Source of the DNA: Thalassoroseus pseudoceratinae
GTDB lineage: Bacteria; Planctomycetota; Planctomycetia; Planctomycetales; Planctomycetaceae
NCBI RefSeq assembly: GCF_011634775.1
Contig: NZ_JAALXT010000007.1
Span: 248,001 to 312,000, forward strand
Direction of reading: 5' to 3'
Length of the DNA: 64,000 nucleotides
Shown one piece after another: positions 60,740 through 64,000 of the stretch. Numbering within the stretch: position 1 is the first letter of the stretch; the number at the start of each line of letters is the position of its first letter. Under the pieces are notes generated by a model. The model was not told the origin of the DNA. It worked only from the letters and a program-made list of their open reading frames with translations, and searched no databases. The position numbers and the translations under genes were made by a program.

Positions 60740-61369
60740 ATGTCGTTTTTCCTCTGTCATCATTGTTACACTTGGGTGCGACCGCAACTCGAACGCTGCC
60801 CGGAATGCCGATCCGGGTTGGATACGCTCACCGAAGATCCCACCCCCGAGGAGTTGCAAAGCGTCATCGGGGGAATTCGTCGACCATTGGGTGAAGTGCG
60901 GGTGCGACGGCCAATCTTGCCGGACTTGGGAACACTCTATCTCACCGAGAATGGTCTTTTCTTCGCACCCCATGCGGTGGAGTTCATCGACCGCACCGTC
61001 CCCGCCGATACTTCCAATTCGATTTTCTGGATGATCGGCAGCGTCTTCTGGTCACCGTTGGCGGTGCTGTTGCCGATCCTGCGAATGCGGTCCCCAGACA
61101 CACAACTCGTCCGCGTGCCGGTCTTGAAACCACGACATCTCGCGACCGACAACCCCGAATCCACCCGTGAACTGCCGGAATTGCTGATGAGCAATCCCGG
61201 TGCGTTTTTTCTTGCCCAGCACAATGCCGATCGGCTCCGAAAACGTCGTCAATGGTGGGTCATCGAACGTCATTTGGCCCCATCGATGCTCATTCGATCC
61301 CTGGATGATCGACCAACGTTTCATCAGCAGATGCGGGAATTGATCGATCTCGACGGCTGGCGAGAGTAA
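60740..61369 (+). CDS. Zinc-ribbon protein with possible membrane segment
   Basis: 209 residues. N-terminal zinc ribbon CHHC...CPEC (residues 6-23). A hydrophobic stretch (SIFWMIGSVFWSPLAVLLPIL, about 93-113) may be a TM or re-entrant segment. Then RMRSPDTQLVRVPVLKPRHL and a helical C-terminus. I do not recognise the family. Divergent from the acp-transferase gene by 72 bp. The arrangement (zinc ribbon plus membrane segment) suggests a membrane-associated nucleic-acid or protein-binding function. Confidence 0.65.
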   Translation: MSFFLCHHCYTWVRPQLERCPECRSGLDTLTEDPTPEELQSVIGGIRRPLGEVRVRRPILPDLGTLYLTENGLFFAPHAVEFIDRTVPADTSNSIFWMIGSVFWSPLAVLLPILRMRSPDTQLVRVPVLKPRHLATDNPESTRELPELLMSNPGAFFLAQHNADRLRKRRQWWVIERHLAPSMLIRSLDDRPTFHQQMRELIDLDGWRE

Positions 61370-61481
61370 TCCCCGCAGGTTTCACCCATACGGAACCGAA
61401 GAAAACTGGCATTTGCGGAAATCGCTGGATGATTTAGAGTCCCAACGTCTTCCGTATGAATTCCTTGCCGGAGCTGCCGCG

Positions 61482-62213
61482 ATGAAAATTCGCAGTCGTT
61501 TTCTCACGAAACTCATTGCCCTCGCGATTGCGATCGTCGGCCGAACGTTGTTTTGGACGTGTCGCAAACAATTGGTGGTGGTCGGTGATGATCAAGACAT
61601 CAGTGCTTACGGCAATTCTGACGGAAGTCTTTACCTCTACAGCATTTGGCACGATCAAATCGTGATGACGCTGTTCACGGGCAAACCGCAACGGATGTCG
61701 GGTTTGGTCAGCAAACACCAAGACGGCTCGTTTGTCGCGGAGACGATGAAGCTCCAACACATTCTGCCGGTTCGTGGTTCGACCCGCCGTGGCGGCGCGG
61801 CGGCGATGCGGCAGATGCTCGAAATTGCTCAAGACCGTCATGTCGCCATCACTCCAGACGGTCCACGTGGTCCGCGACAGAAGTTGAAACCGGGGATCGT
61901 GTTTCTCGCATCGCATTCGGGACGAAAGATCATTCCCTGCTGTTACGCCTGCAAACGCGGTTGGCGAATCCAAGGGAATTGGACCGATATGCTTCTGCCC
62001 AAACCGTTTACAACAATTTTGGCACTCGGTGGCCCGGCTGTTTCGGTACCGGCGAATCTCTCTCGAGCCGAGATCGACGAATACGTCAAGACCGTCGAAA
62101 CTCGGATGGAAACCTTGCAAGGCTATGCCGATCGCATTCTCGCTGGGGAATCGGTCGAAAGCGTGCTACCATCGACCGACGCGACGGAATCCACGCACCG
62201 ACAAGCCGCCTGA
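61482..62213 (+). CDS. DUF374 lysophospholipid acyltransferase-like protein
   Basis: 243 residues from ATG 61482 (MKIRSRFLTKLIALAIAIVG); an in-frame TTG 61413 would add 23 residues without a signal. N-terminal TM (IALAIAIVGRTLFW), then the acyltransferase core: YLYSIWHDQIVMTLF (W-H-D active-site region), SKHQDGSFVAETMKLQ, VRGSTRRGGAAAMRQML and AITPDGPRGPRQKLKPGIVF (D-G-P-R-G-P motif). Matches DUF374, a family related to LPxA-type and phospholipid acyltransferases. Probably acts on a lipid or lipid A-like acceptor at the inner membrane. Confidence 0.85.
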   Translation: MKIRSRFLTKLIALAIAIVGRTLFWTCRKQLVVVGDDQDISAYGNSDGSLYLYSIWHDQIVMTLFTGKPQRMSGLVSKHQDGSFVAETMKLQHILPVRGSTRRGGAAAMRQMLEIAQDRHVAITPDGPRGPRQKLKPGIVFLASHSGRKIIPCCYACKRGWRIQGNWTDMLLPKPFTTILALGGPAVSVPANLSRAEIDEYVKTVETRMETLQGYADRILAGESVESVLPSTDATESTHRQAA

Positions 62214-62332
62214 TCCACAAGCGAGGCCTTTTCGTAGTCCGAACTACCGTCTTCGGTGTCCGCTGAGAGTGCGAAAAACCGTTGTGCTTGGCCGCCACGT
62301 GACTGACCCACGATGATCAAGCGACGACTGCG

Positions 62333-62533
62333 TTAGTCAAATTCTCCGTCGGCCATGACTGATTCATCAGTCAACTGTGCCAACGCGATGGCCTCTTTGA
62401 GTGATCGACGAAGCCAATCCTTCTCCGCACCATCGGGCACTTTCCCACCAGCGACATACCCTGCATAAATTGTCGCGGCCGCATTCAGGATGGCTTGTTC
62501 GCTGGGCTTCAGTGTAACAAAGGGCTTGGACAC
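62333..62533 (-). CDS. Small 66-residue protein
   Basis: 66 residues, GTG start (MSKPFVTLKPSEQAILNAAA). Acidic and helical, with IYAGYVAGGKVPDGAEKDWL and RRSLKEAIALAQLTDESVMA. The pattern of a short helical protein with a VPDG turn is common among unnamed planctomycete small proteins. No TM, signal or Cys. Unknown function. Confidence 0.6.
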   Translation of the reverse strand: MSKPFVTLKPSEQAILNAAATIYAGYVAGGKVPDGAEKDWLRRSLKEAIALAQLTDESVMADGEFD

Positions 62534-62701
62534 GATTGTTTCCCAAGGTTGAACTACGGAACGTGTGTCTCACCGTGACCGAAGCCGCCTGGGAAATCAA
62601 GCCGAAATGAATCCGCGCCCCCGCTGCATAGACCGCACGCCATTCGTCGCCTAAAATCGCCTGTTCGGCAAACGGTACGACGGACCCGCAGGAGCAACGG
62701 C

Positions 62702-63952
62702 ATGCAGGAGCAGACGATTCATACCCACACCTTCGAGAACGGTTTGACGCTACTCGTCGAACCGATGCGAAGCGTGCAATCGGCGGCGTTTTCGTTCCTT
62801 GTGCCCGCTGGGTGTGTATACGAACCGGATGGCCAAAATGGAACTGTCGCCGTGTTGTCCGATTGGATTTCACGTGGTGCGGGGGATTTGAACAGTCGGG
62901 AATTGTTGGCGGCTCTCGATAATCTCGGTGTACAAGGGAGTGAAAGTCCGGGAGTGAGTTTCCTGACGTGCTCCGGTGCGACCCTGGCAGCGAACTTGCC
63001 GGAAGCGTTGAAACTCTATGCCGACATCCTCCTGCGACCGCATCTGCCCGACGAAGAGTTTCTTCCCGCAAAAGCCGGAATTGAACAATCGTTGCGTGCC
63101 AACGAAGACGATCCGCGTCAGAAAATCATCCCCGAATTGCGACGGCGATGTTACGAACACCCTTGGGGCCGTCCCTCCGATGGAACACTCGAAGAATTGC
63201 CGAGCGTGACCGCCGACGGTGTCCGCGAGTTCTATAAACGGTTCATGCGTCCGAACGGTGCGATCCTGGGAATCGCCGGTAACGTGGAATTTGAGCCGAT
63301 CAAAAATTGCATCGGGGAACTCTTCGGCAGTTGGGGCATACAGTCCGACCCCGAATTGGCCACACGTCCTAGCGGACCGGCGATCGACCACATCACTCAC
63401 GAGTCGGAACAAACACATATCGCATTGGCATATGACGCCGTTTCACTGCCTGATCCTGATTACTACACCGCCTGGGCCGCGGCGGCAGTGTTAGGGCAGG
63501 GGATGAGTTCTCGACTGTTCACGGAAGTCCGTGAGAAACGGGGATTGTGTTATTCAATCTCTGCCAGTTATGGCGGTTTGAAACATGCCGGTCGCGTGAC
63601 CTGTTACGCAGGGACATCAAGCGAACGGGCTCAGGAAACACTTGATGTCACACTCGCGGAAATTCAACGCCTAGCCGACGGCGTCACACAAAACGAACTC
63701 GATCGGTGTAAAGCCATGTCGAAAAGTTCGCTGGTGATGCAACAAGAATCGACACGTCAACGGAGTTGGTCGATTGCAAGTAACTGGCATATCCGAGGTC
63801 GCGTGGTACCGTTGCAAGAAATCAAAGATGCGATCGACGCCCTGACGATCGACTCGATCCAAGACTACCTCGAACGCCACCCCGCCAAAAGTTTTACCAT
63901 CCTCACACTTGGACCGACTGCTCTCGAAGTTCCGGACACTTTATCCTCCTAG
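62702..63952 (+). CDS. Inactive M16 (pitrilysin-like) peptidase homologue
   Basis: 416 residues from ATG 62702 (MQEQTIHTHTFENGLTLLVE) with GCAGGAGCAAC upstream. The fold is M16: N-terminal GL.LLVEP.....A...F...AG, second-domain FYKRFMRPNGAILGIAGNVE, and the C-terminal VLGQGMSSRLFTEVREKRGL with YSISASYGG. The zinc motif HxxEH that should follow the AG.V.E..... segment is replaced by VLSDWISRGAGD, so no metal site remains. Such inactive subunits normally pair with an active M16 partner; that gene may lie just past the window's right edge. Confidence 0.85.
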   Translation: MQEQTIHTHTFENGLTLLVEPMRSVQSAAFSFLVPAGCVYEPDGQNGTVAVLSDWISRGAGDLNSRELLAALDNLGVQGSESPGVSFLTCSGATLAANLPEALKLYADILLRPHLPDEEFLPAKAGIEQSLRANEDDPRQKIIPELRRRCYEHPWGRPSDGTLEELPSVTADGVREFYKRFMRPNGAILGIAGNVEFEPIKNCIGELFGSWGIQSDPELATRPSGPAIDHITHESEQTHIALAYDAVSLPDPDYYTAWAAAAVLGQGMSSRLFTEVREKRGLCYSISASYGGLKHAGRVTCYAGTSSERAQETLDVTLAEIQRLADGVTQNELDRCKAMSKSSLVMQQESTRQRSWSIASNWHIRGRVVPLQEIKDAIDALTIDSIQDYLERHPAKSFTILTLGPTALEVPDTLSS

Positions 63953-64000
63953 TCTTCCACTTGTTTCACGGCAACGCGGATACTCCTTACTGATGACGCT

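Overview
The window looks like a chromosome segment of a planctomycete, probably Planctomycetales/Planctomycetaceae. Diagnostic families are tandem giant secreted DUF1581/DUF1583 proteins, a DUF1549 (PSCyt2) protein fused to a membrane-anchored anti-sigma-like head, a BBP7-type outer-membrane barrel, a DUF1080 glycoside hydrolase-like protein, several ECF sigma/anti-sigma pairs and many small lipoproteins. GC content appears moderately high. No rRNA, tRNA or CRISPR array was seen. Everything below comes from reading the sequence and recalling families; no search was run.

Layout. (1) 1-2004, minus: an ECF sigma factor and an anti-sigma-like/DUF1549 protein cut by the window edge. (2) 2255-14360, plus: four tandem DUF1583 paralogues, the last one short, then a DUF1499 protein. 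(3) 15040-24976, plus: a five-gene electron-transfer operon ending in a hairpin terminator. It encodes a protein with two cyclic-nucleotide-binding domains fused to a four-cluster ferredoxin, a split b-type cytochrome with a long Lys-rich repeat insertion, and three multihaem c cytochromes (10+5+5 haem sites). (4) 25055-33207, minus: a translationally coupled five-gene operon that I read as a MoxR AAA+ / vWA / beta-propeller (bpX-type) ternary system. One member carries eight copies of a 15-bp repeat. (5) 33505-39873, minus: PRC-barrel protein, secreted protein, GlmU-like nucleotidyltransferase and BBP7 barrel, three of these units ending in clear intrinsic terminators.

(6) 40018-43692 is a small chromosomal integron: a truncated, divergently oriented integron integrase, an attI-like core site, and four gene cassettes. 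Their four attC sites are supported by paired R''/R' and L''/L' boxes. The cassettes encode a zinc-ribbon protein, a 111-residue unknown, a SUKH (SMI1/KNR4) protein and a 146-residue unknown. Cassette 3 carries a deleted group II (probably IIC-attC) intron in the opposite orientation. About 1 kb of gene-free sequence follows.

(7) 44745-56053: DUF1080 protein, a 45-residue membrane protein, an orphan VirD4/TraG ATPase, a sigma/anti-sigma/secreted-protein operon with two small membrane genes (one frameshifted), a PQQ-like beta-propeller lipoprotein, a TlpA-like thioredoxin lipoprotein and small lipoproteins. (8) 56207-63952: sodium/solute symporter, DUF2062 protein, MerA-like flavoprotein, a Tsr3/DTW-type acp-transferase homologue, a zinc-ribbon protein, a DUF374 acyltransferase and a catalytically dead M16 peptidase homologue.

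The best candidates for unusual biology are the multihaem/CNB-ferredoxin operon, the MoxR-bpX operon with its in-frame minisatellite, and the decaying integron.
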